Shown: piece by piece, positions 10,686-21,269 of the stretch
Numbering within the stretch: the first letter of the stretch is position 1
Layout: every line of letters starts with the position of its first letter
Source: Anaspis maculata
Lineage: Eukaryota; Arthropoda; Insecta; Coleoptera; Scraptiidae
Length of the DNA stretch: 64,000 bases
Direction: 5' to 3'
Assembly (NCBI GenBank): GCA_949128115.1
Contig: OX421965.1
Location: 5,199,253-5,263,252, forward strand
Notes under the pieces: model-generated
Told to the model about the DNA's origin: nothing
Databases searched by the model: none
Seen by the model: only the letters and a program-made list of their open reading frames with translations
Made by a program: the position numbers and the translations under genes

Positions 10686-10797
10686 TGAAAACTCCGGCAA
10701 CTCCCAAGTCAACACTTCAAATAAAATTAGAAGTTTGAATGCTCGTTTGAATTATGGAGATGAAGATGAAGATGCTCGGGGATATACGTTGAATTGA
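10686..10797 (+). CDS. Putative small spliced gene, last exon
   Basis: Using the AG at 10,684-10,685, this exon completes an arginine codon and reads ENSGNSQVNTSNKIRSLNAR, then an acidic stretch (GDEDEDARG) to TGA at 10,795-10,797. The total predicted product is 60 residues. The more prominent acceptor at 10,677-10,678 would cause an immediate stop, so this model needs transcript evidence. No family recognised. Confidence 0.25.
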
Positions 10798-10799
10798 TT

Positions 10800-11820
10800 G
10801 GTTTTAGATGAAGAATTCCGTTCTTCGGCTTCGTTTTTGGACATATTTCCAAGCTAATAATACTTGCCTGAAAGAAAATTTGCCTGACTGATACAAAACT
10901 TCACCAAGTGCAATGTGGAATGGCAAGAACTGTCGAAAAAAACTAGTTAGGATACTGCGTTTTGGCTGCTATCTACTGCCGTTCTCAAATGGAGAAAGAC
11001 TTGGCTCACTGTGCTGTCATCGAAGCTGCCATGCTGCCGAAACATCTTGTCCTGTTAGAAGTTTTATAATGCAACAAAAGCTTATGCTTCCACAAACGCT
11101 TTACTTTTCCTAGTAACTGTGTTGGAATTTGTTGCAAAAACAGTTGTAAAAATAAGTACCTTAGGTACAACAATGCTATAACCTACCTAACTTTCAAAAA
11201 CTTTGGCCAAGTTCTTTCAAAATGTTTTCCACTCAGTTCACCAGTTTGAATATTAGCACTTGAAGTTCCTTTTGAATTGGTACCAGTGTGGACAAAAAAG
11301 GAGGACACAGTCATTCAGTACTGAACCGTTTTTTTTTTAACAATTTGGCCCAGACGACCTCCAATTTGGACATGTCGGTTGCAACTAACAGCCAAGATAT
11401 GGACATATTCTAATTGAGGAGCATTTGGAGTCCAAATTGTTGCAAAAACCGTGAAATAATGAATGACAGTGGTCTGTTTTTTTGTTGTCACTGGTACTAC
11501 AATTATGTATGTTAAAGTTGAGATATCAGTGATTGAGTCCTCGGTTATCAATATACCAAGTACTCAATACTCAGTAGTTATATCTTGCAAGTATTAACCT
11601 TTTGCATTGAGCTCAGACTGAGATTCTCACACTTTATTGTAGGTAATCATGATTCTTAAGGTCAAGAAATTCCTGTGAAATTGTTGCTCACTTTGGTGTC
11701 GATACCACTGTCTACTGTTCCAGAAGTCAGAAGTGATTTCTTTATTATGATTGATATTAAAAACATGTTCGTAGATAGCAGTTATAATAATTTGTCTTTT
11801 ACTAACTATAGTATAAGCGC
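10800..11820. other. Intergenic, nothing recognised
   Basis: AT-rich sequence with several short open frames lacking domains (for example 10,913-11,113 plus and 11,315-11,551 minus). No RNA gene or element end was seen. Confidence 0.4.
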
Positions 11821-11822
11821 CT

Positions 11823-12787
11823 ATAATCAATTTCACGGCTATCTGCATTAGAGCAAGCTATGGAAAAATTATTTTTTGTTGGTAGGAATGAGTAGGAATC
11901 CATAACCGTCGTCGCAGATAGTTTGTGTAAATGTGGTAAGTGAAAAGGTTAGGTTTTGTGGCAGATGTCACCCGTCGCCCGGTGTGATGCACGTCAAGTC
12001 AAAATGTTTAGTTTATTTGGGGAAAACAGATAAATGCGTGTTTCTCGGAGTGTAAATTTGCTGGACACCGTATTCACGAGTTGGGGGCTCTTTGCTTGTG
12101 CTTTGGTAGTGGCGGCCAGTGAGCCAGTGCATAAAATGACGCCAAAGGAAGCCAGCGGCAGCACTAAAGGGAAGTAGGACTGATAGTAGGAAGTACTACG
12201 TGCTCTACAACACTAAAACAGCATAAAAGCCAGAAGAAGATGAAGAAGGGAATACATAGGTACATGAAATGGTCAATAATTTCATGTTGAGAAGATCTTC
12301 CAACACAGAGTGCACTCACGCGTCGTGTCTCGACTGCCTTGTCTTGTACAGTGCAACTCCATAAATCAATGTCCATGGAAGCGAATTTTCTCAACCTCAC
12401 TGGAGCCACTGGACAGGCATTTTCATTAAATTTTCTTCCCTTTAGTGCTGCCGCTGACTTCCTTTGGCGTCATTTTATACACTGGCTCACTGGCCGCCAC
12501 TACCAGAGCACAAGCAAAGAGCCACCAACTTGTGGAGACGGTGTCCAGCAAATTTACACTCCGAGGAACACGCTGTTATCTGTTTTCCCCAATAAAACTA
12601 AACATTTTGACTTGACGTGCATCACACCGCGCGACGGGTGACATCTGCCACAATACCTAACCTTTTCACATACCACATTTACACAAACTATCTGCGACGA
12701 CGGTTATGGATTCCTACTCATTCCTACCAACAAAAAATATTTTTTCCATAGCTTGCTCTAATGCAGATAGCCGTGAAATTGATTATA
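11823..12787. mobile_element. Foldback element, two 352-bp arms
   Basis: Near-perfect inverted arms (11,823-12,174 and 12,435-12,787) begin and end with TATAATCAATTTCACGGCTA and enclose a 260-bp unique spacer. Divergence between the arms is low, so the element is recent or maintained by conversion. The right-end sequence (TTTTTTCCATAGC... to GAAATTGA) also appears as a diverged fragment near 28,067-28,105. The spacer open frame (12,164-12,409 minus) has no known domain. No transposase, so non-autonomous. Confidence 0.75.
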
Positions 12788-12789
12788 TG

Positions 12790-13460
12790 TACTTGATATT
12801 TGAAATGAATTGCCTGTTTCATCCAGATATCCAATCAAACCTTACACTACACTTGTACGAGTAAACACAATTTTATTCAGTATAGGTACTGAAGCAAGCT
12901 CAAAATTGGAAAATTTTGATTTGGAGTTTTGAGGAGTTTGAAGTGGAGGCCAGTCACTTTTGCAGGTCAAATAGATCAGTTCTTGTAGGTTAGCCCATAT
13001 AAGCAGACTCCTTTAATTTTCTACGAGCAGCTTCAGGCCACAATCACAAGATGCTCCACTCCAGGTCCTTTCAATGGCTGCTTCTCAACGACATTGCTAA
13101 ACTAGTCCAGGGTGGTTTTTCAATCAGAGGGGTTCAATTTCGGATTTTCACCTCCTTGGTGTATGAATAAAAGGTCACATTTATAAGCACCAAGTTCCCA
13201 AAGCGTTGCTACTGGCGGCGACAGGGCACACAATTCTTGCAGCCTTGCCCGGCCGGATAACTGTAAAGGTCTCTTGCTGATCTGCTATAATATTGGCTGA
13301 CCTGCATTTTCAACTGAACAACAACGCGATTTAGTCACTACCTCGGCCGCATTTTTCTTTATTATCTTCAAATTTTCTCAATGTACGTGATGGCATTGGC
13401 GATTTACGTTTGTGACAGCTAAAATGCCAAACCCTTGAAAAAAATAATTGTGCGCCACTG
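12790..13460. other. Intergenic, nothing recognised
   Basis: No element ends or coding exons were seen. Base composition becomes more GC-rich toward 13.2 kb as the HYOU1 promoter region is approached. Confidence 0.35.
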
Positions 13461-13464
13461 TTAC

Positions 13465-13585
13465 CCGACTAAATCAAGTTCACTTTGGAGGCCTTTTCTG
13501 ACATTTCCGGTTTGGGAACCACATTTTTGACGTAATGCTCCATCCAGCCATTCCTACATCCATGATTATTTCGAATTTGGTGCCG
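13465..13585 (-). repeat. Right arm of the large inverted repeat upstream of HYOU1
   Basis: Reverse match to 8,985-9,140 (blocks AAATCAAGTTCACTTTGGAG and CAGCCATTCCTACATCCATG). It ends about 70 bp before the presumed UPR elements of HYOU1. Confidence 0.5.
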
Positions 13586-13652
13586 CAAGAATCGGAGCCG
13601 GTCCTGCCCAGCCGCCGCCGGCCAATGCGAACGCGAGAAATGTCAATCTGGA

Positions 13653-13671
13653 CCAATCGCGTAGCGCCACA
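13653..13671 (+). promoter_or_regulatory. ERSE-like element (CCAAT-N9-CCACA)
   Basis: CCAAT at 13,653 is followed after exactly nine bases by CCACA at 13,667. The ER stress response element bound by NF-Y and ATF6 is CCAAT-N9-CCACG, so this copy has the exact spacing and one mismatch at the last base. It lies about 280 bp upstream of the HYOU1 start codon in a GC-rich stretch. Confidence 0.55.
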
Positions 13672-13725
13672 CTTGTCAAACCCGGCTTGCTATGCATAAA
13701 CAGCTGTTTGTGGCACATGGACAAC

Positions 13726-13733
13726 TGACGTGG
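13726..13733 (+). promoter_or_regulatory. UPRE-like element (TGACGTGG)
   Basis: TGACGTGG is the core recognised by XBP1 and ATF6 in unfolded-protein-response promoters. It lies 55 bp downstream of the ERSE-like site and about 215 bp before the HYOU1 ATG. An 8-mer can occur by chance, but the pairing with an ERSE-like site upstream of an ER chaperone gene makes it credible. Confidence 0.5.
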
Positions 13734-13937
13734 ATCAAAACTTCAAACAGCTCGAACCACCGACTGGAACGCCTGCGAAATCCGTCGAAACCCCCGAAAA
13801 CCTCGCCAAGACACACCGACACGTACGTAGCAAGTTCAAAATCGAGTCTCAAGCGACGGCCGATTCATTTTTTTCGCAAAAAACTCGTCATAACCTCACT
13901 TTTTTCGCTGGAGTGGTAAAGATTTTTTTCGTTGTAG

Positions 13938-13946
13938 GCTTTCGTC
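13938..13946 (+). other. HYOU1 5' leader, possible intron acceptor just before it
   Basis: A pyrimidine-rich run ending TTGTAG (AG at 13,936-13,937) lies nine bases before the ATG. It would make a fair acceptor for an intron in the 5' UTR. The donor was not identified, so the leader could also be continuous. An ATG at 13,692 opens an upstream frame if transcription starts that far out. Confidence 0.3.
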
Positions 13947-16652
13947 ATGAAGCTGCTGGGCTTGCTGGTTGTAGCAGCGCTGGGCTGCTGGAGCTGCGTC
14001 GAAGCTTTGGCTGTGATGTCGATAGATCTGGGTTCGGAATCGATGAAAGTCGGATTCGTCAGTCCCGGCGTTCCGATGGAAATTGCGCTGAACAAGGAAT
14101 CGAAACGGAGGACGCCGGCCGTCGTCAGCTTCCGTGACAACTTGAGGAGCTTCGGCGAAGACGCACAAACTGTCGGGATACGGTTCCCGAAGAACGCTTA
14201 CATGTACCTGCTGGATTTGCTGGGCAAGGATATCGAACACCCGATCGTGAAGCTGTACCAGAAACGCTTTCCGTACTACGAAATCGTTGCGGACGAGGAA
14301 CGAGGTACGATCAAATTCAAGCACGATTCCGAAACGTACTACAGCCCGGAAGAATTGATCGCTCAGTTCTTCGGGAAAGCCAAAGAGTTTGCTGAACAGG
14401 GAGCTCGGCAGCGGATTAAGGAATGCGTGCTGACTGTACCGGGGTTTTTTAATCAAGCCGAACGCAAGGCGGTGCTTCAAGCTGCTGCGTTAGCCAACTT
14501 GAAAGTGCTGCAGCTAATTAATGATTACACGGCAGTTGCTTTGAATTATGGAATATTCCGGAGCAAAGATTACAATGAAACTGCGCAATACGTCATGTTT
14601 TATGATATGGGAGCTTCGTCCACTACTGCTACTTTAATTAGCTACCAGACTGTTAAAACTAAAGAGCGAGGGTATGTCGAAACTCATCCGCAATTGTCGG
14701 TAATCGGTGTTGGATACGACAGGACTTTGGGTGGGCTTGAAATTCAAATTCGTCTTCGAGATCATTTAGCAAAAAAATTCAATGAAGTTAAGAAAACTAA
14801 GAATAATGTTTTGGAGAATCCCAGGGCCATGGCGAAGCTGTTCAAAGAAGCTGGAAGGGTGAAGAATATTTTGTCGGCTAACGCCGAGCATTATGCTCAG
14901 ATCGAAGGGCTGCTTGATGAGGAAGATTTTAAAACGTTGGTAACTAGGGACGAGTTAGAAGCGTTATGCCAGGATGTATTCGAACGTGTTGCCAAGCCTG
15001 TAGAGCAAGCTTTGAAAACGGCTCATTTAACTAAAGATATAATCGGGCAAGTTGTGTTAGTAGGCGCTGGAACACGCGTGCCGAAAGTACAAGAATACTT
15101 GCAAAAAGTAGTTGGGCAAGATTTAGCAAAGAACTTGAACACTGACGAAGCCGCGACAATGGGTGCGGTATACAAAGCTGCTGATTTGAGCACCGGTTTC
15201 CAAGTCAAAAAATTCCTGACAAAAGACGGCGTCCTGTTCCCAATTCAAGTGGTATTCGAACGTGAGCTGGAAGACGGCGGTAGTAAACAAGTTAAACGCA
15301 CACTTTTCGGCTTGATGAATCCGTATCCGCAAAAGAAAATCATCACGTTCAATAAGTACACTTCCGATTTCAGCTTTAACGTAAATTATGCCGATTTGGA
15401 CTACTTACCGCAAGCTGAAATCGTCAACATTGGCACACCGAATCTGACTGAAGTTGGTCTAGTCGGTGTCGCTGAAGCGCTCAAGAAAAATACCGGCGAA
15501 AATGTCGAAGCAAAGGGAATTAAAGCCCACTTTGCGATGGACGAGTCAGGTTTGCTGAATTTGTTGAATGTCGAATTGGTCGTCGAAAAAACCGTTAACG
15601 AAGCAGACGAAGAAGAAGGCACGTTTTCCAAGCTGGGCAGCACGATTAGTAAGCTTTTCGGCGGTGAAGACGCAGCTCCCGCTGCTGAAGAGCCTGAGAA
15701 AGCAGACGAAACCGTACAAGCAGATAAAAACGCAACCGGAAACGCCACCAATGCCAACGCAACGCAACCAGAAAAGAAACCCAAACTCGTTACGGTGAAA
15801 GAAAAAATCAAAACTACCGAAAAAGTTTTGACGCTAGATGTGATGAACGAAAAACAAGTGGAAGCGGCGCTAGAAAAACTCGAAAAACTGGACAAAATCG
15901 AGAGGGAAATCAACAGAAGAGCCACCGCCCTGAACAACCTCGAAAGCTTCGTAATCGACGTGCAAAACAAGCTGTACGAAGACGAATACGCTTCGGCTTC
16001 CACCGAACCGGAAATCGAAAAAATCCGAGCCGCCTGCAGCGAAATCTCCGAATGGCTGTACGAAGACGGCTCCGAAGCTTCCGCCGACGTCTACGAAGCC
16101 AAACTCGAAACGCTCAAGCAGCTTACCCGCGACCTCTTCTCCCGCGTCTGGGAACACAACGAACGCCCCGAGGCGCTCAAGGCCCTGCACTCGATGCTCA
16201 ACCACTCGTCGCACTTCCTCAACACCGCCAAGAACCTCACCAAGACCACCAACGAAGACAAGGACGTCTTCACCGATGCCGAAGTCTCGCTTCTCGACAA
16301 GCTCATCAGAGAAACGCAGGAATGGAAGGGCAAGATGGTCGAGCAGCAGAAGAAGCTGAAGGGATACGAACCGGTCAGGCTGACCGTCAAGGCGATCACG
16401 GACAAGATGGCGGCGCTGGACCGCGAGGTCAAGTATCTGGTCAACAAGATCAAAATGTGGCGGCCGAAAAAGGCGGAGAAGCCGGCCGAAGAGAAGGCGG
16501 AAGACAAGAACGCCACCAACGAGGAGGAGGAGGAGAGCAAAGTGGAAACGGAAGAGGAGGAGACGATCGACGATCCGGAGTTCCAGGCGAGCGAGGACGA
16601 GATCAAGCCTTCGAAAAGCGAAGACGACGGCGACAACCACACGGAACTGTAA
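13947..16652 (+). CDS. Hyou1: Hypoxia up-regulated protein 1 (GRP170/ORP150), ER Hsp110-family chaperone
   Basis: The product is a 901-residue ER-lumenal chaperone and nucleotide exchange factor for the Hsp70 BiP. Residues 1-22 form a signal peptide ([20 protein letters not shown]). The Hsp70-type ATPase domain follows: [11 protein letters not shown] near residue 25, [16 protein letters not shown] near 160, FYDMGASST near 217, and [13 protein letters not shown] near 369. After the beta domain comes an acidic, NAT-rich linker (about 572-615), then a long alpha-helical domain and a very acidic tail ending NHTEL, which resembles an ER-retrieval signal (usual forms are KDEL, NDEL or HDEL). The length is in the family range (about 900-1,000). 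The whole coding region is one exon, which could mean intron loss, but the frame is fully intact and UPR-type promoter elements lie upstream. The last third is much more GC-rich than the middle. Confidence 0.97.
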   Translation: MKLLGLLVVAALGCWSCVEALAVMSIDLGSESMKVGFVSPGVPMEIALNKESKRRTPAVVSFRDNLRSFGEDAQTVGIRFPKNAYMYLLDLLGKDIEHPIVKLYQKRFPYYEIVADEERGTIKFKHDSETYYSPEELIAQFFGKAKEFAEQGARQRIKECVLTVPGFFNQAERKAVLQAAALANLKVLQLINDYTAVALNYGIFRSKDYNETAQYVMFYDMGASSTTATLISYQTVKTKERGYVETHPQLSVIGVGYDRTLGGLEIQIRLRDHLAKKFNEVKKTKNNVLENPRAMAKLFKEAGRVKNILSANAEHYAQIEGLLDEEDFKTLVTRDELEALCQDVFERVAKPVEQALKTAHLTKDIIGQVVLVGAGTRVPKVQEYLQKVVGQDLAKNLNTDEAATMGAVYKAADLSTGFQVKKFLTKDGVLFPIQVVFERELEDGGSKQVKRTLFGLMNPYPQKKIITFNKYTSDFSFNVNYADLDYLPQAEIVNIGTPNLTEVGLVGVAEALKKNTGENVEAKGIKAHFAMDESGLLNLLNVELVVEKTVNEADEEEGTFSKLGSTISKLFGGEDAAPAAEEPEKADETVQADKNATGNATNANATQPEKKPKLVTVKEKIKTTEKVLTLDVMNEKQVEAALEKLEKLDKIEREINRRATALNNLESFVIDVQNKLYEDEYASASTEPEIEKIRAACSEISEWLYEDGSEASADVYEAKLETLKQLTRDLFSRVWEHNERPEALKALHSMLNHSSHFLNTAKNLTKTTNEDKDVFTDAEVSLLDKLIRETQEWKGKMVEQQKKLKGYEPVRLTVKAITDKMAALDREVKYLVNKIKMWRPKKAEKPAEEKAEDKNATNEEEEESKVETEEEETIDDPEFQASEDEIKPSKSEDDGDNHTEL

Positions 16653-17370
16653 TTTTAGTTGAATTGCGGGACTATTCGAACACGTCCTCGAATCCACTCG
16701 CGGATCTGCCAATGTGAGATTTGAACTATTCGAACTCTTTGAACTTTTCAAACTCCGGTTTTGTACATTTTCAACTCGAGGTTTGAGCTTTGTGAACTCA
16801 AGGCTTGACCTCAAGAGTTGAACTGAAAATTTAAACTGAAGGTTCAAACGCGTGCTGGATTTGCGAGTGGATTCTATTGGTTATGGTGTTTTCGAGACGC
16901 TTGCACCTGGAGCTGGCTCAGAGCAGGTGACGATAAATTTGCACAGTGACAGAAGAAGGTTTTTTTTTTTAGATATTTTTGATCTGCTCAGATTCGGCAG
17001 AAAAAAATCTCCTTTCTGTCATTTGCTGGGATTTGCCTTCAGGCTTTACAGCTTGGATAAAATTGACTACACTGATCAGTTCTAAGCCAGCTCCATGCAA
17101 ACCACTCGAAAACGCCATTAGTTTAATTTTACTATAAATAGCTGTGGGTGGAACCAAGTGAAACTGGGCTGCGCGTGCGTATGTGTGTGTTTAAATTATT
17201 ACCGTTATTTGATACTACTTCTGTCTTGCATACCTTAATCAAATTTTGTGATAAACTCATTATGTATTGTAATCACGCTCGTGTGGTTTTTGTAATAAGC
17301 CAATGAAATAGCGTAGTTCAGGTTTTTCTTATTTTTGTTACAATAAATACTGTTGGATATATTTATTCAG
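16653..17370 (+). other. HYOU1 3' UTR with poly(A) signal
   Basis: AT-rich sequence after the TAA stop. The clearest poly(A) signal is AATAAA at 17,342-17,347, giving a 3' UTR of about 0.7 kb. Small open frames here are not credible genes. Confidence 0.5.
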
Positions 17371-17691
17371 TAGAAAACAAAATGTACAGAGCATTCTCTC
17401 ATTCCATATTAATACAGTGTGAAATTTATTATGGAAATTTGGTCGATTATATTATTTATTAAATTCCTTGGTTATTAGTTTTTTCCACAACCTGCAGTTA
17501 TCAACATTTCTTGCGGGTTGTTTCTGCTAAAAGCGTAAGAACAAGCAGATTTTGACAAGATTTTTTGACAAGTGCTAAGTAAAGAGTTACAAAGTTTTCT
17601 CATGAAACAGGCGGCTGATATATTTATTCGAACCCAAAAATCTGCTTTTCATACCTAGCTAGTTGCCTGAATTTCAAACTTGTCTCTTGTA

Positions 17692-17880
17692 ATCGATCTC
17701 GAGTTTCAAACCTCACTTCCAAAGCCGTGAAAACCAACATGGACATCCTTTCCGCAGACAACGTCGACTTGTTGACACAATTCTAGGAATAGCTATGGAG
17801 TCACACCAGGTAGCGCTTCGGTAGCTCATTGAAATAACAATAGGGGCCCATAGAATGTAATATCCTAGACAGAGTGTGAA
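17692..17880 (+). repeat. Direct repeat D, copy 1
   Basis: Matches 20,505-20,691 in the same orientation over about 189 bp, from ATCGATCTCGAGTT through GACTTGTTGACACAATTCTA and GGAGTCACACCAGGT to TATCCTAGACAGA. The two copies differ by small substitutions and one 6-bp indel. They flank the 18.15-19.19 kb foldback. Confidence 0.65.
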
Positions 17881-17986
17881 AGTTAATGATCATTAAGAGT
17901 ATATTACGATATGAATTACTAGTGTGTCATGTGAACATTCAGTAAATGATCATTTAGAACGTCATTTGAGACCTAAATGATCATCA

Positions 17987-18142
17987 AAGCTGGATTCCCA
18001 GATGCGAATATTCGGACAGAAAATGAGATTTTGTATTTTTTGTACACATTTTGAATTCGAGAGCTCTGATTGGTCAATATGAGGACTTCGACATAAAATT
18101 TCGCATTTTCTGCCCAAATATTCGCATCTGGGAGTCCACCTT
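17987..18142. mobile_element. MITE-like hairpin, about 155 bp
   Basis: Terminal inverted repeats AAGCTGGATTCCCAGATGCG and (right end reversed) AAGGTGGACTCCCAGATGCG continue inward through GAATATTCGGACAGAAAATG. There is no coding capacity. It abuts the next foldback element. Confidence 0.6.
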
Positions 18143-18145
18143 AAC

Positions 18146-19192
18146 TACACACATCAAAAGAATCTAGGGGACAAGCAAATTCAAACGATTTCTAAAATCA
18201 TCATAACTTTTGATTGCCGTCAGCGATCTCATGTCTGTTTTCAGTGTTCGATAGCCCAATCCTTCGTTTTCATGTCTTGATCACGTCGAATACGAACAAT
18301 GTTTTATAAAGTTTCTACAGGGTGATCAATGGAACAGTGTAAAATTGCCGAAAGTTCAGTACGAGCGCGATTTCCCAAAAACAAATTTTTATGCATTTCA
18401 ATAGCACAGTTATGAAGACTGGTATTTCAGCTTCAGTAACGTTTTTGAATTTTGAAAATGTAAGGTGAATTGTCAAAGATATTGATCATTTTGTGCCGCC
18501 ATGTTGAATTCCCAAGAAGTGATCCGATTTCATTGAGACTTGGATCACATTCATGTCTGGTTTCAGTAATTGAAATTTCAAGGTCAAATGTCTTTCTCGG
18601 TCACTTCCAAGCCGCCATATTAAACTTTTATGTAGATGATTCGATTTTAGTGTGTTTCAAGTTTCATTCAAATTGAATCATTTATGTAAAAAGTTCAATA
18701 TAGCGGCTCGAAAGTGATCGAAAGTGACATTTAACCTTGAAATTCCAATTACTTGAGCCAGACATGAGTATGTTCCAAGTTTCAATGAAATCGGACCACT
18801 TTCTTTTTTCTTGGAAATTCAACACGGCAGCACAAAATGATCAATATCTTTGGCAATTCACCTTCGATTTTCAAAATTCAAAAACGTCACTGAAGCTGAA
18901 ACTACGATCTTCATATCTGTGCTATTAGAATGCATCTCGGAATGCATGAAATATTTGTTTTGGGAAATCGCGCTCGTACTGAACTTTCGGCTATTTTACA
19001 CTGTTCCATTGATCACCCTGTAGCAACCTTATGAAACACTGTACGTATTTGACGTGATCAAGGCATGAAAACGAAAGATTGGGCAATCGAACACTGAAAA
19101 CCGATATGAAATCGCTTACGGAAATCAAAAGTAATGATGTTTTTAGAAATCGTCTGAGTTTGCTTGTCCCCTAGATTCTTTTGATGTGTGTA
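18146..19192. mobile_element. Long foldback element with nested CAGGGTG tips
   Basis: A near-palindrome of about 1,047 bp centred near 18,670. Outer tips are TA|CACACATCAAAAGAATC and the reverse. An inner pair of tips, TA|CAGGGTGATCAATGG at 18,318 and its reverse ending at 19,020, starts the section shared with the palindromes at 24.4, 47.8 and 55.8 kb. The flanking TA on both sides suits insertion by a Tc1/mariner-type enzyme. No transposase is coded. Confidence 0.75.
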
Positions 19193-19194
19193 GG

Positions 19195-20504
19195 AGTACT
19201 ATAAAAACGCCGAATAATCGCCGGTGGTCGCGTATCATCGCCGTGATTTTTTAATACCATAGGCTACTTCGTTTGGGCAGGTGCGCATGCTTGAAGGCTC
19301 CAAATTTTGTAAACATTTGTACACCTGTCAGTTGAATGGAAACGCTGCATGCTTTGTCTAGCCGCCTGACCAACTACTGGTTTCTGACTGTCACTTTTAC
19401 ACACACCGTAAACGCATCTCTTCGTAGCTTGTTTGAAATGGAATGTAGGTCAGGTAGAAACGAGAAATGTCATCATAATTGTCACAAGTGACAGTTGGCG
19501 CCGATGTCTTGTTGTTTTGAGCGCTGTTGCCATTTTCGTTGTTCCTGAACTTCCACAAATGATCATTGAACTTAATTTCAATGGAACATTTCCTTTGATT
19601 ATAAAAAATGGTAGGTATCTAACATTCAACCAAATTATTTGGGGAATTTTAGGTACACTACAATATTTTTTAGTGTCAATTTTCAATATCGGTGTACGAA
19701 ACTATGAAATTCGCGCCACACATGCGCACTCAAAAAAATCGAAACGAAGGGACCTATTGGCCAACTTTTCTGCAATGAATCGCGATATCTGTCATCAAGT
19801 CTGTCAGTTCACTACGCCTTCCAGGGGCCCTATTTCTGGAAAGGATGTGATCCGTTCGCATGCGAAGTTGCTAGGCATCCAGGGCTGTGATTGGCTGCAC
19901 CGAGATCGCCTGGTGATCGCTCTCTTCTAGGAATGAGGCTCTGGACACGTATTTCTGAAATGGAGGAACTGGATTTTGTGTCTTGCCTCTTGCAAAAGCA
20001 TCTTTTGTACTAAATTATGAGATATTGCCTGTAGCGTGCACGTATAAGCACGTACGAAAAAGTTAAAGCCCTCGCTTTATATACATAAGAAATGAACCGC
20101 TTCTCGCGAAATTTGGATGATACGAACATTGCAAACTCGTAGCACAATATCGGTTGGCGGCACTCAATTTTTGGCAAAGTCTGATTTATTCATAATAATC
20201 CGAGTGATATAATCATAATCATTTTATTGGCCCAAATGAAAAACAGGTGCATTGGCAAGTGATCAGGTAGTGAAGAAGTGATAAACGTAAAAAGAGAGAT
20301 AAAAGAAGTTGTTTCGTAAGTATTCATGAGATAGGTGGAGTACCTAATACCTACAGCAGGGTGGTTCAGGTTCGAGTTCAGGTTTTAGTCGACAAACTTT
20401 GCAGGCTGATGGAGATAGAGGATGGAAAAAGAAGTCGACCCACCCCAAAAAGTACATATCTAAGAAGCATATTAAAAAAGTTACAGACCTTCAAAGTTGC
20501 AGCC
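19195..20504. other. Intergenic with scattered repeat pieces
   Basis: The open frame over 19,433-19,930 is TTG-initiated and overlaps a dispersed repeat: CAACTTTTCTGCAATGAATC here matches, in reverse, the stretch near 8,695-8,735. No gene is supported. Confidence 0.4.
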
Positions 20505-20691
20505 ATCGATCTCGAGTTCCAAAACCTCACTTCCAAAGCCGTGAAAACCAACATAGACATTCTTCCCGCAGACGACGACTTGTTGACACAATTCTAGTAA
20601 TAGTTATGGAGTCACACCAGGTGGCGCTTCGGTAGCTCATCTAAATAACCATAGGGCCCCATAGAATGTAATATCCTAGACAGACTGTGAA
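20505..20691 (+). repeat. Direct repeat D, copy 2
   Basis: Second copy of the repeat described at 17,692-17,880. It is followed directly by a family A copy. Confidence 0.65.
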
Positions 20692-20699
20692 GCGTAAAT

Positions 20700-21215
20700 T
20701 ACGTCCCCCTTCCAAGGGGCTTTAGGTCCCTTAAGATGCATTTTCAACCCACCTCCATTTGAACGTTTCTTTTGAATAATTTATCTTGAAAACGGTGCGT
20801 CGAATCGAAATGGTACAGGAGTACCTACCTTTCTTTTATGAAAAACCCTTTTCATATTTTCTTATCAAGATTCAAAAAAAGTCACGTACAAAAAAATTGG
20901 GACAAATCTATAATCTAAAATCGAAGGCCAAGTCTCCCCTTAGTTGCGAAGAGACGTCCCTGATGAAAATGTGGAAATCTTGTTCACAGCATTATCTTAA
21001 TAAGCTTGTAACATGTTAGAGGTCGAACCAAGAGTTTCTTCATTTTACCTTGCTAAGTTTCGGAAATATTTGCAAAAAAACATCATCAGGTTTCTCCCTT
21101 TGTGGGCTCTAGCTTCCTTAGGGGGCATTATTCGACCCATGTTTATGAGAACTTTTCTTCCGAGTTTTCTTCCTATTTTTGACGTAGAATAATATGATCA
21201 AATATTGCGGTCTAA
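20700..21215 (+). repeat. Dispersed repeat family A, further copy
   Basis: Blocks AAGGGGCTTTAGGTCCCTTA, CGAAAACGGTGCGTCG-like sequence, AAGTTTCGGAAAT and GGGCTCTAGCTTCCTTAGGG follow the same order as the copies at 0.6-1.1 kb and 6.6-8.3 kb. It is more diverged than those copies. Confidence 0.5.
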
Positions 21216-21269
21216 TTTCGGGACAGCTGTAGGTATTCGTGATTTGCGTTTAATGATATCTGTCACTTT

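Noticed and set aside
13730..14137. 135-codon open frame overlapping the HYOU1 start
   Set aside because: GTG-initiated and in a different frame from HYOU1; it covers the leader and signal-peptide region and has no independent support.
15870..16847. 325-codon open frame on the minus strand opposite the HYOU1 3' part
   Set aside because: A shadow of the GC-rich, acidic C-terminal HYOU1 coding sequence. It has no domain and low-complexity Val/Leu/Arg composition.
19433..19930. 165-codon plus-strand open frame
   Set aside because: Starts at TTG, overlaps a dispersed repeat also present near 8.7 kb, and shows no domain.
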